In this document: positions 1-8,673 of the stretch, piece by piece
How the letters are laid out: each line of letters starts with the position of its first letter
How positions within the stretch are numbered: the stretch's first letter is position 1
Assembly (NCBI RefSeq): GCF_001570485.1
Contig: NZ_BCTA01000011.1
Location: forward strand, 1 to 64,000
DNA: 64,000 nucleotides
Source: Mycolicibacterium novocastrense
GTDB lineage: Bacteria > Actinomycetota > Actinomycetes > Mycobacteriales > Mycobacteriaceae
Direction: 5' to 3'
Notes under the pieces: model-generated
What the model was told of the DNA's origin: nothing
Seen by the model: the letters and a program-made list of their open reading frames with translations, nothing else
The model's database searches: none
Made by a program: the position numbers and the translations under genes

Positions 1-570
1 AAACATTTCCACGGCGAGGTCGTCGCACTCACGTTGCTCGACACGCCAGCCCACGATCTTGCGGGAGAAGATGTCGATGACCGAGTACGCCTTAAATGCC
101 ACGCCGCGCCACGGGCTGCGTAGGTCAGTAATGTCCCAACTCCAAATCTGTTGTGGACCAGTAGCTTTGAGTACGGGCGCCGACCTTGGCGTCGTGCTCG
201 TCGAGCGGGTCGGCGCAGCCGGTCGCGCACTTTGATCGACAATCCCCGAGGCAATCCGCCACCAGGAACGCCGCGAAGCCAGCATCACACCCTCATCCCA
301 GGCCGCAGCGAACGAGTGGTCCACCGAGGTGCCCGCCAGCCAACCGGCGATGATCTGCTCTTTGATCACCGCTCGATCAGACTCACTGACACGCGACGGG
401 TAGGCCCGGTCCTTGTGTGGCACCGGGTCGAGCACCCTCGCACGCGGGTTGAACCGGTAATGCCACGTCGAGCGCGACAGATCGATCATCGCCAGCGCCC
501 GGCGTTGCGACCCGATCGCCACGCTCAACTCGGCGACGAGTTCGTTCTCGAGGTCGAGGAATCGTCGGGA
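1..570 (-). CDS. IS3-family transposase OrfB (partial, DDE integrase core)
   Basis: Reading the minus strand in the -1 frame relative to orfA gives an uninterrupted frame from about 570 to the window edge. It contains the IS3 OrfB landmarks STWHYR near the N-terminus, then QQIWSWDITDL (first catalytic Asp of the DDE triad), followed by YSVIDIFSRKIVGWRVE. The product would be the catalytic half of an OrfAB fusion made by -1 frameshifting, cutting and joining IS ends. The C-terminal half with the second Asp and the Glu lies beyond position 1. No stop codon was found in the visible part. The 5' limit is approximate because OrfB has no evident own start. Confidence 0.75.
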
Positions 571-959
571 TCGCTCGTCGGCGGGGCTGCATCGGGCTCT
601 TGTGCGTTCATCGCGTGCAAGAGCCCGATAGCTTTTCCCAACGCCTCGTTGGTGGCCTCGAGCTCGCGTACTCGCTCTCGCAGATGAGCCAGTTCGGCCT
701 CATCGCGATCCTGCTTGGCCGCATCCGCCTTGGCCAACGCCCTGCGTTGCGGCGCGGGAACTGTCATAAGACCACCTTCCCTGGGAATCAGGGCGCGGTC
801 GAGGTCACCGGCGAACACCGCCGCCTGCCACCGTCAGAACTGGTGGTTCGACACCCCCCGAGCAGCAAGGAACGGCCCCTTCTGCCCATAAGGAACTAGC
901 TGATACTCCACGACGAGCTCACGAATCTCGCCGGATGAGAACCCCGGACTGATCGACAT
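525..959 (-). pseudogene. IS3-family OrfA with in-frame nonsense codon
   Basis: The frame opens at ATG 959 (MSISPGFSSGEIRELVVEY) and continues to a stop at 525, but is broken by TGA at 836-834. The break falls in the helix-turn-helix region (ARGVSNHQF, stop, RWQAAVFAGDL), where related proteins have an Arg or Trp, so a point mutation is likely. The downstream piece has the leucine-zipper-like segment LRERVRELEATNEALGKAIG typical of OrfA. OrfA normally binds the terminal repeats and provides the N-terminal DNA-binding part of the OrfAB transposase. Either this copy is inactive or the TGA is a sequencing error. Confidence 0.65.
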
Positions 960-1045
960 AACCCAACCTCTTCACACTGGACCACATTGACTCACAACGA
1001 GCGTGGCAAAGAGGGCTCAGCGATCGTTTTCACTCACAAATCGCA

Positions 1046-1387
1046 TCAGTAGCCGGGGTGGTTGACGTCGAGGCGGTGCCGCACGACTGTCCGCAGCACC
1101 GGCAACAACTCTGCGGCGCGGTCGTCGAGCTCGCCCGAGCGGATCCCCGCGGCCAGTTCCGGTTCGTCGCGGTAACCGATTCCGCGCAGGGCTTCGGTGA
1201 CCTCACCGGAAGACGTGTCGAGTAGTTCGCGTTCGACGATGCGCAACACATTGGCCGCGACGCGGGCGTGGAAGTTGACCTGGCCCGCATCGGCGGATCC
1301 GGTGGCGTTGCGGACGTCCTTCTCGAGGAAGCCGGCGACGGCGGCGACGAGTTCAGCCGCCGTCGGTCGGCCGTACAGCCAGCTCAT
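1046..1387 (-). CDS. DUF6285 family protein
   Basis: A 113-residue protein beginning MSWLYGRPTAAELV. The family has no known reaction, but its members are commonly found directly after a choline/aminoglycoside-type phosphotransferase and an acyl-CoA dehydrogenase, exactly as here, so it is probably a small accessory subunit of that module. Start ATG 1387 overlaps the phosphotransferase stop (ATGA), which supports translational coupling and rules out the longer upstream frame. It is helix-rich, with no signal peptide or membrane segment. Last gene of the minus-strand operon; the IS3 element begins about 60 bp beyond its stop. Confidence 0.7.
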   Translation of the reverse strand: MSWLYGRPTAAELVAAVAGFLEKDVRNATGSADAGQVNFHARVAANVLRIVERELLDTSSGEVTEALRGIGYRDEPELAAGIRSGELDDRAAELLPVLRTVVRHRLDVNHPGY

Positions 1388-2355
1388 CGCGGTCCCCCTC
1401 CTTCGAGCAGATCCAACACGTCCCACTCGGTTTCGCTGACGCGCCGACCGATCGCGGCCAGCTCCACCGACTCCGTCTGCCCCGACAGGTGACGTTCGGC
1501 CTGATACCTGCAGATGACGCCCCACCGCAGGGTGGCCACGGTCAACCACCACCGGAACGCCTCCCGGTCCAGCGTCACGCCCGCGGCCGATTCATAGGCG
1601 ACCAGGAAGTCCTCGACGCTGCCCAAACCGCCGGCACCGTGATCCTCCGGCGCGCCGAAACGCCATGCCCGGATGCAGAACCAGGCCAGATCCTCATAGA
1701 CCTCCCCGATGTGCACGAGCTCCCAGTCCAGCACTGCCGCCAGCCCGGTGTCGTCGACGATCAGGTTGCCCATCCGGAAGTCACCGTGCACCAGCACCTG
1801 CGGCGAGGGAGGCGGGCGATTGCCTTCGAGCCAGCGGAACGCCCACTCGAACGTCGCTGTGGTGTCGCCCATTTCGTCGAGCCGAACCCGCCATTCGGAC
1901 AGCTGGTCCGACGGCGGCACGTCGATGCCCTGATGGTCGGCGCGGTGGATGGCGGCAAGCGCCTGGGCGCACTGCACGAGCAACCGTTCGCGGCCGGGAT
2001 CGTCGAGTGAGCGATAGATCCTGCGCACGATCGTCTCACCGCCGATGGCGTCGCAGATCAGGTACGGATTGCCCAGTGCGGCAGGGGAGTTGTCGGCGGT
2101 GAGGATGTGGGGCACCGGAGCCCCCGCGACGGCCGCCCGTTGCTGAACGGCGGCTTCCAGTTCCATGCTCGCGTGGACGTCGTCGGGCGGGCCCGTGCGC
2201 AGAATCAGGGCGCGACGCGTGTCAGTGACCGCGTCGAACGCCCACGTCGTGCGGCTCGCCCCGCCGGTCAGCGCGTGCAGATTCTCGACGGCGACGCCCT
2301 CGCCGAGCACCGGGGCGAGGACGCCGGTGAGAGCGTCGGCGAGTTCGCGGCTCAA
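1384..2355 (-). CDS. Phosphotransferase family protein (APH/ACAD10-11 kinase-like)
   Basis: 323 residues with the aminoglycoside-phosphotransferase fold. The catalytic loop HGDFRMGN is at 190-197 (Asp base, Asn metal ligand) and the DFG-equivalent DWE at 210-212, all intact. In the human ACAD10/ACAD11 proteins a related kinase domain is fused to an acyl-CoA dehydrogenase and phosphorylates 4-hydroxyacyl-CoAs; here the two are adjacent genes, so phosphorylation of a hydroxyacyl intermediate is a reasonable inference, not shown by sequence. Start ATG overlaps the stop of the acyl-CoA dehydrogenase, and its stop overlaps the DUF6285 start. Part of the 8623-to-1046 operon. Confidence 0.8.
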   Translation of the reverse strand: MSRELADALTGVLAPVLGEGVAVENLHALTGGASRTTWAFDAVTDTRRALILRTGPPDDVHASMELEAAVQQRAAVAGAPVPHILTADNSPAALGNPYLICDAIGGETIVRRIYRSLDDPGRERLLVQCAQALAAIHRADHQGIDVPPSDQLSEWRVRLDEMGDTTATFEWAFRWLEGNRPPPSPQVLVHGDFRMGNLIVDDTGLAAVLDWELVHIGEVYEDLAWFCIRAWRFGAPEDHGAGGLGSVEDFLVAYESAAGVTLDREAFRWWLTVATLRWGVICRYQAERHLSGQTESVELAAIGRRVSETEWDVLDLLEGGGPR

Positions 2356-3590
2356 CGCTTGCCGAACCCGAACAGCCGCTGTGCCACCCGCCGGATCTGA
2401 ATCTCCTCGGCTCCCTCGGTGATCCGGTACCGCCGGTGATGGCGGTAGATGTGTTCGAACGGTTCATGCCTGCTGTAGCCGACGCCGCCGAACACCTGCA
2501 TCGCGCGGTCGGCGGCATCACAGACCAGCCGGTTGGCACGGTAGTTGGCCATCGACACCTTGTCCGAGACCTCCATGTGGTGGTTGCGGTCCAACTCCGT
2601 TGCCGCGTAATACACGAGCAGCCGCACCATCTGCGCTTCGGTCTGCAACTCCACCAGCGGCCACTGCACGGCCTGGTTCACCGCCAGCGGCTTGCCGAAG
2701 ACCTTGCGGTCTCCCGCGTACTGCACGGCGCGGTCGATGCAGTACTGCGCGGCGCCAAGACTGCTGGCCGCCTGCCGAATCCTGTTCTCGTGCAGGAACG
2801 TCTGGCCCACCTCCAGGCCGCGGTCGATCTCACCGAGCACCGCATCTTCGGGCACCCGGACGTCCTTCAACTCGACCTCGCCGTGGTCGGTCGGCATGTT
2901 GAACGACCACCAGTAGTAGGGCACGGTGAATCCGGGGGCATCGGTGGGCACCAGGAACGCGGTGATGCCGCGGGCCTGCCCGGCTTCTCCGGAAGTGCGG
3001 GCAAACACCAGATCGTGGGTGGCGCGGTGCACTCCGGTGTTGAACCTCTTGGCGCCGTTGATGACCCACTCGTCGCCGTCGCGCACCGCGGTGGTCTCCA
3101 TCCAGGTGGCGTCCGACCCGTGTGCGGGCTCGGTGAGGCCGAAGGCCATCGACCGTTTCCCGGTGATCAACGCCTCGGTCCACTCGGCTTTCTGCACGTC
3201 GGTGCCGAACCGGTCCATCATGATGACCTGCGGGAAGTTGCCGACGATCGACGACTCGTTCTGCAGGTCGTTGTGCAGCCCAAGGCCTTTGTGCGCGAGA
3301 TGTTCGCGGATGACGGCCATGTCGATGTTGCTTCCGTCGCGGCCACCGAACCGCGACGGCAGCCCGTAGCGCAGCCAGCCCGCCGCGTCCGCGCGCCTGC
3401 GCATCTCGTCGAGCAAATCCTCCCATTCCCGGCGGGGGATTCCGTCGTTGTCCCAGTCCGTGCGGGCATGTTCGCGACGCTTGTCGAAGTACTGGATGTT
3501 CTCGCGTTCCAGCGGCTTGATCTCGGCCTCGATGAAGGCGTCCATGTCGGCGAGGAGTTGGGGCAGATGGTCGGGCAGAGCGAAATCCAC
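2352..3590 (-). CDS. Acyl-CoA dehydrogenase family protein (ACAD10/11-like)
   Basis: A 412-residue FAD-dependent acyl-CoA dehydrogenase. The FAD/substrate motif TEPAHGSDAT lies at 153-162, and near the C-terminus TEGAEEIQIRR keeps the Glu-Gly pair of the usual catalytic YEGT motif. Together with the overlapping phosphotransferase downstream it matches the split ACAD10/11 arrangement. The likely job is alpha,beta-desaturation (or conversion of a phosphorylated hydroxyacyl-CoA) during breakdown of a branched or hydroxy fatty acid. It sits 20 bp after the TetR gene in the same operon. Confidence 0.85.
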   Translation of the reverse strand: MDFALPDHLPQLLADMDAFIEAEIKPLERENIQYFDKRREHARTDWDNDGIPRREWEDLLDEMRRRADAAGWLRYGLPSRFGGRDGSNIDMAVIREHLAHKGLGLHNDLQNESSIVGNFPQVIMMDRFGTDVQKAEWTEALITGKRSMAFGLTEPAHGSDATWMETTAVRDGDEWVINGAKRFNTGVHRATHDLVFARTSGEAGQARGITAFLVPTDAPGFTVPYYWWSFNMPTDHGEVELKDVRVPEDAVLGEIDRGLEVGQTFLHENRIRQAASSLGAAQYCIDRAVQYAGDRKVFGKPLAVNQAVQWPLVELQTEAQMVRLLVYYAATELDRNHHMEVSDKVSMANYRANRLVCDAADRAMQVFGGVGYSRHEPFEHIYRHHRRYRITEGAEEIQIRRVAQRLFGFGKR

Positions 3591-3610
3591 GTTGATTTCC
3601 TTTCCGGGGT

Positions 3611-4231
3611 TCAGAAACCGTACAGCGTCTTCTTCCAGATCCTCGACAGCGTCGCGATCGCATCCTCGTCGGTCAGCTCGATGCCGAGGCCCGATGTTCC
3701 GACGAAGACGGTGGTGAAGTTCTCGAACAGCAGCGCGATGGCCGCTGCGGTGTGCTCGGGATTGAGTTCGGCGCCGTAGCCCTGCTCCTGTGCCCGGCGC
3801 ACCGACGCGGCGACGACGTCCATTCCCAGCCGGCGAAACTCGTTCTGCACCGCGGCGAACCGGGGTTGGGTCGCGGCCAGTTGCGCCATCGCGATCATGA
3901 TCCCGATGTTCTGTTTGAACATGTTCCAGTAGCCGGTGACCACGCTGCGGAAGAACGCGTCGTCCTCCGGTGATTCCGGTAGGTCGAGCGCCCCGCCGGA
4001 CGGTGCCACCACCTCGCGCAGAAACGACTGCGCGAGCACCGCCAACAGGTCTTCCTTGTCGGTGAAGTAGCGGTAGAAGGAAGCGGGGGACTTACCGGCC
4101 GCCGATGTGATGTCACCGAGCGTCGTACCGTGAAAACCCCGTTCGGCGAACAGTTTCCGCGCGGCCTTCTCGATGGCCTCGCGGGTCTGGCGGCCCTTGG
4201 CGCTCAGTGTTGCCGACGGTCCGGTGGGCAC
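3611..4231 (-). CDS. TetR family transcriptional regulator
   Basis: 206 residues with an N-terminal TetR DNA-binding domain: KAARKLFAERGFHGTTLGDI then the recognition helix region SPASFYRYFTDKEDLL (roughly residues 20-65). The C-terminal ligand-binding domain is not assignable. It lies inside the operon, 6 bp after the HMG-CoA-lyase gene and 20 bp before the acyl-CoA dehydrogenase, so it is probably an autoregulated repressor that answers to an acyl-CoA of this pathway. Its operator may be the inverted repeat at 8674-8693 ahead of the first gene; this link is inferred. Confidence 0.85.
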   Translation of the reverse strand: MPTGPSATLSAKGRQTREAIEKAARKLFAERGFHGTTLGDITSAAGKSPASFYRYFTDKEDLLAVLAQSFLREVVAPSGGALDLPESPEDDAFFRSVVTGYWNMFKQNIGIMIAMAQLAATQPRFAAVQNEFRRLGMDVVAASVRRAQEQGYGAELNPEHTAAAIALLFENFTTVFVGTSGLGIELTDEDAIATLSRIWKKTLYGF

Positions 4232-4237
4232 GTGTGC

Positions 4238-5152
4238 TCAGTTCAGAATGCGGTCGCCGGCGCGCAGCAGCGAACTCGGGAGATCGTGTCCGACCAGGCG
4301 TTGCGCCACACCCGCCGCTTCGATCGCGGCGTCCAGGTCCACGTCGACACCGATTCCGCTGTCGCGCAACAGATACACCAGATCCTCGGTGGCGATGTTG
4401 CCGCTCGCGCCGGGTGCGAACGGGCAACCGCCGAGCCCGCCCACCGACGCGTCCAGCCGGGTGATGCCCGCCGTGACCGCCGCATAGGCGCTGGCCAGCC
4501 CGGCGCCGCGGGTGTTGTGAAAGTGTGCGCCGAGCGGGATCTCGCCGACCATCGGGCGCAACGCCTCGATCGTCTCGGTCACCCGCCGCGGGGTGGCGGT
4601 GCCGATGGTGTCGGCGATCGCCAACCGGTCAACCTCGCTCGACAACGCCGTCGTCATCACGTCGACGACCCGCTGATGCGGGGTGGGCCCGTCGAACGGA
4701 CAGTCCCACGTGGTCGCCACGATGACCTCGACGCTGGCCCCGCTGTCGTGAGCGATCGCGATGATCTCCGGAATCAACGCTGTCGACTCTGCCGACGTGC
4801 GGCCCACGTTGGCGCGGCTGTGGCCGTCGGCGGCCGACACCACGTATTCGATCGACGACAACCCCGCCGCGATTGCGCGTTTGGCGCCGTTCGGGCTGGC
4901 CACCAGCGCGGAGAATTCGATGCCGTGCGAATTGCGGTACTCCTGCAGATGCGCGGCGAGATCGGCGGCGTCGGCCAGGGCGGGCACCTTCGACGGCGAG
5001 ACGAATGCCGTCGCCTCCATCTCGCGCACCCCGGTGGCGGCGACGGCGGCCAGCAATTCGAGCTTGGCCGACAACGGAATCGGGTCCTCGATCTGCAGGC
5101 CGTCACGCAGCGAAACGTCCCGTATCTGCACGTGTTCGGGTAGTTCGTTCAC
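4238..5152 (-). CDS. Hydroxymethylglutaryl-CoA lyase family enzyme
   Basis: A 304-residue HMGL-like TIM barrel. DVSLRDGLQ at 13-21 is the metal-binding/catalytic strand, AHFHNTRG at 209-216 supplies the metal His pair, and GGCPFAPGASGN at 241-252 contains the catalytic Cys loop. HMG-CoA lyases split HMG-CoA into acetyl-CoA and acetoacetate; the family also cleaves other 3-hydroxy-3-methyl acyl-CoAs. Start ATG overlaps the CaiB stop. Context (CoA-transferase before, acyl-CoA dehydrogenase after) fits a route ending in a branched 3-hydroxyacyl-CoA, such as leucine or isoprenoid breakdown. Confidence 0.85.
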   Translation of the reverse strand: MNELPEHVQIRDVSLRDGLQIEDPIPLSAKLELLAAVAATGVREMEATAFVSPSKVPALADAADLAAHLQEYRNSHGIEFSALVASPNGAKRAIAAGLSSIEYVVSAADGHSRANVGRTSAESTALIPEIIAIAHDSGASVEVIVATTWDCPFDGPTPHQRVVDVMTTALSSEVDRLAIADTIGTATPRRVTETIEALRPMVGEIPLGAHFHNTRGAGLASAYAAVTAGITRLDASVGGLGGCPFAPGASGNIATEDLVYLLRDSGIGVDVDLDAAIEAAGVAQRLVGHDLPSSLLRAGDRILN

Positions 5153-6354
5153 AGCACTCCCTCCGCCCTGAGCGCGTCGAGTTCGGCGGGACTCTTGCCG
5201 AGCAGGCCGCAGTAGATCTCGTCGTTGTGTTGGCCGGGTGCGGCCGGCCCGGCGTAGCGCACGGTCCCGGGCGTCTCCGAGAGCACCGGCACGACACCGG
5301 GACCCAGCACGGACCGTCCGACCCGCTCGTCCCAGTGCTCGACCAGCATTCCGCGCGACCGCAGCTGCGGATCCTCGACGACCTCGGCGACGGTATTGAT
5401 CGGTCCGGCGATCACACCTGCGGCACTGAGGGTTTCGATGATGTCGGCGGGTTGGCGTTCTGCGGCCCAGTCACCGATGATCTTGTCCAGTTCGTCCTGA
5501 TTGCGTCCACGGGCCACGTGGTTGGCGAACCGGTCGTCGGTGGCCAGTTCGGGGCGGCCCATCGCTTCACACAGTCGACGGAAGACGGTGTCCTGGTTGG
5601 CCGCGATCACCACCCAGCTGCCGTCGGCGCTGCGGTAGATGTTCGACGGGGCGATGCCCTCCAGCCGCGTGCCCGACGGACCGCGCACCACGCCACCGAC
5701 GTCGTAGTCGGGGATGGTGGATTCCTGGACCGCCAGGCAGGCCTCGGTGAGCGCCGCGTCGACGACCTGACCGTCCCCGGTCACCGCGCGGCGATACAGC
5801 GCGGCCAATGCGCCCTGTGCGGCGAACATGCCCGCGAGGCTGTCGCCCAGCGACAGCGCCAGTCGGGGCGGCGGGCCGCCGGGGAAGCCGTTCATGTGCC
5901 GCAGGCCGCTGGCGGCCTCGGCGACCGAGGCATAGCCCGCCTTGTGCGCCTCGGGGCCGGTCTGCCCGTAACCGGAGACGCGCACGAGGATGATCCCGCG
6001 ATTGCGTTCGCGCAGCACGTCGTAGCCCAGGTTCCACTTTTCCAGCGTGCCCGGCCGGAAGTTCTCGACGATGATGTCGGAGCGCTCGACGAGGTCGAGG
6101 AACAGGGCGCGGCCACCGTCGGTCCGCAGGTTCAGCGTCACGGCTTTCTTGTTGCGCGCGTGCACGGTCCAGAAGAAGTGATGGCCGTCGAGCTCGGCCT
6201 GACCCCACGTGCGCAGGGGATCCGGGGCGCCCGGCGGCTCGATCTTGATCACCTCTGCGCCCATGTCGCCGAGCAGGCGTCCGGCGAACGGCCCCGAGAT
6301 CAGCGTGCCGACCTCGATGACGCGGATGCCGTCCAGCGGACCGGTGACGCTCAT
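5149..6354 (-). CDS. CaiB/BaiF CoA-transferase (family III)
   Basis: 401 residues with the family III CoA-transferase start GIRVIEVGTLISGPFAGRLL, then DMGAEVIKIEPPG and the RPGTLEKWNLGYDVL and SGYGQTGP blocks. These interlocked dimers move CoA between carboxylates. In the block around GYASVAEAASG the Asp that formyl-CoA transferase uses as nucleophile appears to be Ala by eye alignment; many family members share this form, so the exact chemistry is uncertain. Start ATG overlaps the upstream hydrolase stop, and its stop overlaps the lyase start. It probably activates the acid for the HMGL-type lyase. Confidence 0.85.
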   Translation of the reverse strand: MSVTGPLDGIRVIEVGTLISGPFAGRLLGDMGAEVIKIEPPGAPDPLRTWGQAELDGHHFFWTVHARNKKAVTLNLRTDGGRALFLDLVERSDIIVENFRPGTLEKWNLGYDVLRERNRGIILVRVSGYGQTGPEAHKAGYASVAEAASGLRHMNGFPGGPPPRLALSLGDSLAGMFAAQGALAALYRRAVTGDGQVVDAALTEACLAVQESTIPDYDVGGVVRGPSGTRLEGIAPSNIYRSADGSWVVIAANQDTVFRRLCEAMGRPELATDDRFANHVARGRNQDELDKIIGDWAAERQPADIIETLSAAGVIAGPINTVAEVVEDPQLRSRGMLVEHWDERVGRSVLGPGVVPVLSETPGTVRYAGPAAPGQHNDEIYCGLLGKSPAELDALRAEGVL

Positions 6355-7532
6355 TGCGAGAAGCCGTGCCTGCGCAGCCAGTCGGTGACGACGCCGACCG
6401 CTTCGCGCAGCTTGTCGCGCTGGTCGGCGCCCGCGTAATAGTGGTTCGCGCCCGGGATCTCGTGCATCTCCTTGTCATGATGCCCGATCGCCTCGTAGAG
6501 CCTGCGGGTGTGGCTCGGTGTGCATGCGTCGTCGGCGAGGTTGCCGATCACCAGGGTCGGCACCGCGATGTCCGGACCGCACGCCACCGCGTCGCCGTTG
6601 GCGTCGTCGTAGCTCCATTGCGACAGCCAGCTGCGCAGTGTGCAGAACCGCGCGAGCCCGACCGGGCTGTTGTTCACCACCTGGGGGTCACCCAGGTAGC
6701 ACGTTCCCGGGGTGCGTTCGTTGGGGTCGACGGCGGGGTCCAGCCAGCGGGGGTCGGCCATGGTGCCGTGCACGACGAACGCAAACTCGTCATCCGGCCG
6801 GCCCGCGGCTTTGAGTTCGGTGAGTTTGTCCTTGACCCACTTGGTGATTCGCCGGTTGCGGTCGATTTGTGCTTTCCGGTAGCGGTCGAGGAACTCCTGT
6901 GAGTAAGGCGGCTGGTTGGGGTTGTCCGGGTTGTACAGATCCAGTTCCGGATCGCGCCTGGTCGGATCGGCCTCGTCGAGGATCGACGCGTCGAGCCACT
7001 CGGTCAGGGTGCCGTGGCGGCTGATGTGGGCGGCCAGCAGCATCAACCCGTCGGCGGGCACGAGGCCGAGCTTGGTCAGGTCCGGCCCGTCGCCCGACGG
7101 GCTTGCGGTGATCGTGGGGTGCTGGGCCTGCTGCTGGTAGAACACCGACAGCGAACCGCCGCCGCTCCACCCGGCCAGCACCACCTTCGAATAGCCCAAG
7201 CGGTTCTTGGCGTCCTTGATGCATTCGCCGAGGTCCTCGACGACCTTCTCCATCAACAGCGCCGAGTCGGTGCCGCGGAATCGGCTGTTGCAGTAGATGA
7301 CGTGGTGTCCCGCCCGGGCCAACCCGTTCATCATCGGCAAGTAGGCACCGCCGCCGATCGGGTGCATGAACACCAGCACGGTATCGGAGGGTTTGTCCTT
7401 GGGCCGCAGCAGGTGACTTTCGAGCACCACCAGCTCGGCCACCCCGCCGTACACGTCGCGCACACCCGAAGTGTTCTGGTAGGCAACGAGATACGGAACG
7501 CGGTCGTACTCGTGTTTCACGGCCGTCGTCAC
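6351..7532 (-). CDS. Alpha/beta hydrolase family protein
   Basis: 393 residues from GTG 7532, chosen because GTGA overlaps the stop of the upstream dioxygenase gene; the frame stays open further upstream, but that part is antisense-like. The nucleophile elbow GWSGG is at 121-125 (Ser123), an HPIGGG oxyanion-type motif is near 57, and the catalytic His sits in GANHYY near 364. No signal peptide, so cytosolic. Next to a ring-cleavage-type cupin, it may hydrolyse a C-C bond or ester in the ring-opened product, in place of the fumarylacetoacetase seen in standard homogentisate clusters. The substrate is unknown. Confidence 0.75.
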   Translation of the reverse strand: MTTAVKHEYDRVPYLVAYQNTSGVRDVYGGVAELVVLESHLLRPKDKPSDTVLVFMHPIGGGAYLPMMNGLARAGHHVIYCNSRFRGTDSALLMEKVVEDLGECIKDAKNRLGYSKVVLAGWSGGGSLSVFYQQQAQHPTITASPSGDGPDLTKLGLVPADGLMLLAAHISRHGTLTEWLDASILDEADPTRRDPELDLYNPDNPNQPPYSQEFLDRYRKAQIDRNRRITKWVKDKLTELKAAGRPDDEFAFVVHGTMADPRWLDPAVDPNERTPGTCYLGDPQVVNNSPVGLARFCTLRSWLSQWSYDDANGDAVACGPDIAVPTLVIGNLADDACTPSHTRRLYEAIGHHDKEMHEIPGANHYYAGADQRDKLREAVGVVTDWLRRHGFSQ

Positions 7533-8623
7533 GCGTGCTGCCCCAGATCGTTGGCCAGCACCTCGGCCGACGGGGTCAGCCGCCGAGTCGTGTCGACGGA
7601 GATGACGTACCAACCGACGCGATCCTGTTCGTCGAACTTGCGCCGCGCGCGCTCGCGGGCCTTCTCCGGTGCGCCGTGGTGTACCCCCTGGGGGGCGTGG
7701 CTGACCAAGCCGGGTGGCATCGGGATGCCGAAGAGGTCGCCGCCGTGGAAGAAGGAGACCTCGTCGTAGTCGACGTTGCGGTGGTACCACGGCGGACGCT
7801 CGGTACCGGGAACGCTCTCGGCCGGCCGGGGCAGGAAGTTCATCACCGCCACACCCGTCGCCTGCATGAACAGGTGCACGGTCGGCGGCAGGTGCACGCT
7901 CTCGCTGGCGATGACGTTGTAGTCGGCGATGTTGAAGGTGAACGGGAAGTTGTCGCCGCGCCATCCTTCGACGTCAATCGGGTTGTGTTGGTAGAACAGC
8001 GATGTCGGGCCGCCGTCATGGATGAGGCGGACTTCGTATTCGGTTCTGCCGTCATCGTCGATGGGCTGCGGTTCGGGCACGGTGACCTGCGACGGATCGA
8101 ACGGGAAGTGCCTGCCGAGCGGCCCCGGCGGCGGCACGCGGAACTCGGCGGTGGCCTCGATCATCAGCAGCGTGGTCTCGTCGTCGGGAATCTGACGCCA
8201 CGTCGTCGCCTTCGGCACGTAGACCCAGTCGCCCTCCCGGTAACGCAGCGGTCCGAACTCCGTCTCGAGCCGACCAGAACCCCGGTGCACGAACGACAGC
8301 AGGTCCCCGTCGACGTGCCGCACGAAGAACGGCATCTCCTCGCTGCGCCGGCTCAGCGAGATCCGGCAGTCCGGGTTGCTGAACAACAGCAGCGGCGTGC
8401 CCGCGGCATCGGTGGCGTCGCTGGGTTTGAGCTCGCTGGTCATCACGTCGACGGGCCGCAGCGGTCCCGACGCCCGGTAGGCGGTGGGGTCGTGGCGGCG
8501 GTAGATGTTGGCGGTGCGGCCGACGAATCCGCCGCGGCCGAGTTCATCGTCCTTGAGGCCGTCGAGGTCGGCGTGCAAGCGCTTGGGGGTGCGGCCTTTG
8601 CGCAGGTGGACAAACGATTCCAT
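7529..8623 (-). CDS. Homogentisate 1,2-dioxygenase-like cupin
   Basis: 364 residues from ATG 8623, which has GGAGCG eight bases upstream; ATG 8635 is an alternative. The protein has the double-cupin layout of homogentisate dioxygenase, with the C-terminal iron site region at about 276-316 (RPPWYHRNVDYDEVSFF and SHAPQGVHHG) giving His and Glu ligands. These non-heme Fe(II) enzymes open an aromatic ring with O2. It is shorter than typical HmgA (about 430), and no maleylacetoacetate isomerase or fumarylacetoacetase lies near, so the substrate may differ from homogentisate. First gene of the operon. Confidence 0.75.
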   Translation of the reverse strand: MESFVHLRKGRTPKRLHADLDGLKDDELGRGGFVGRTANIYRRHDPTAYRASGPLRPVDVMTSELKPSDATDAAGTPLLLFSNPDCRISLSRRSEEMPFFVRHVDGDLLSFVHRGSGRLETEFGPLRYREGDWVYVPKATTWRQIPDDETTLLMIEATAEFRVPPPGPLGRHFPFDPSQVTVPEPQPIDDDGRTEYEVRLIHDGGPTSLFYQHNPIDVEGWRGDNFPFTFNIADYNVIASESVHLPPTVHLFMQATGVAVMNFLPRPAESVPGTERPPWYHRNVDYDEVSFFHGGDLFGIPMPPGLVSHAPQGVHHGAPEKARERARRKFDEQDRVGWYVISVDTTRRLTPSAEVLANDLGQHA

Positions 8624-8673
8624 GATTCGCTCCATCGACGATGACGGCGGGGCCGCGGAACACCACGACCCAG

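Larger units (their letters stand above)
1..984 (-). mobile_element. IS3-family insertion sequence, left-truncated by the window edge
   Basis: Two overlapping reading frames on the minus strand have the IS3 layout: a short orfA with a helix-turn-helix and coiled-coil region, and a DDE-integrase orfB in the -1 frame. The upstream terminus probably lies near 984, where the minus strand reads TGGTCCAGTGTGAAG just before orfA; this border is a guess because the other end lies outside the window and no target duplication can be checked. orfA carries an in-frame TGA, so the copy is probably dead or needs trans supply. Confidence 0.75.

Noticed and set aside
2436..3779. Plus-strand 447-codon open frame
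   Set aside because: It lies fully antisense to the acyl-CoA dehydrogenase and regulator genes; composition is Arg/Gly/Val-rich without any domain, as expected for a high-GC shadow frame.
4873..6438. Plus-strand 521-codon open frame
   Set aside because: Antisense to the HMG-CoA-lyase and CaiB genes, both of which have clear motifs and overlapping start/stop coupling.
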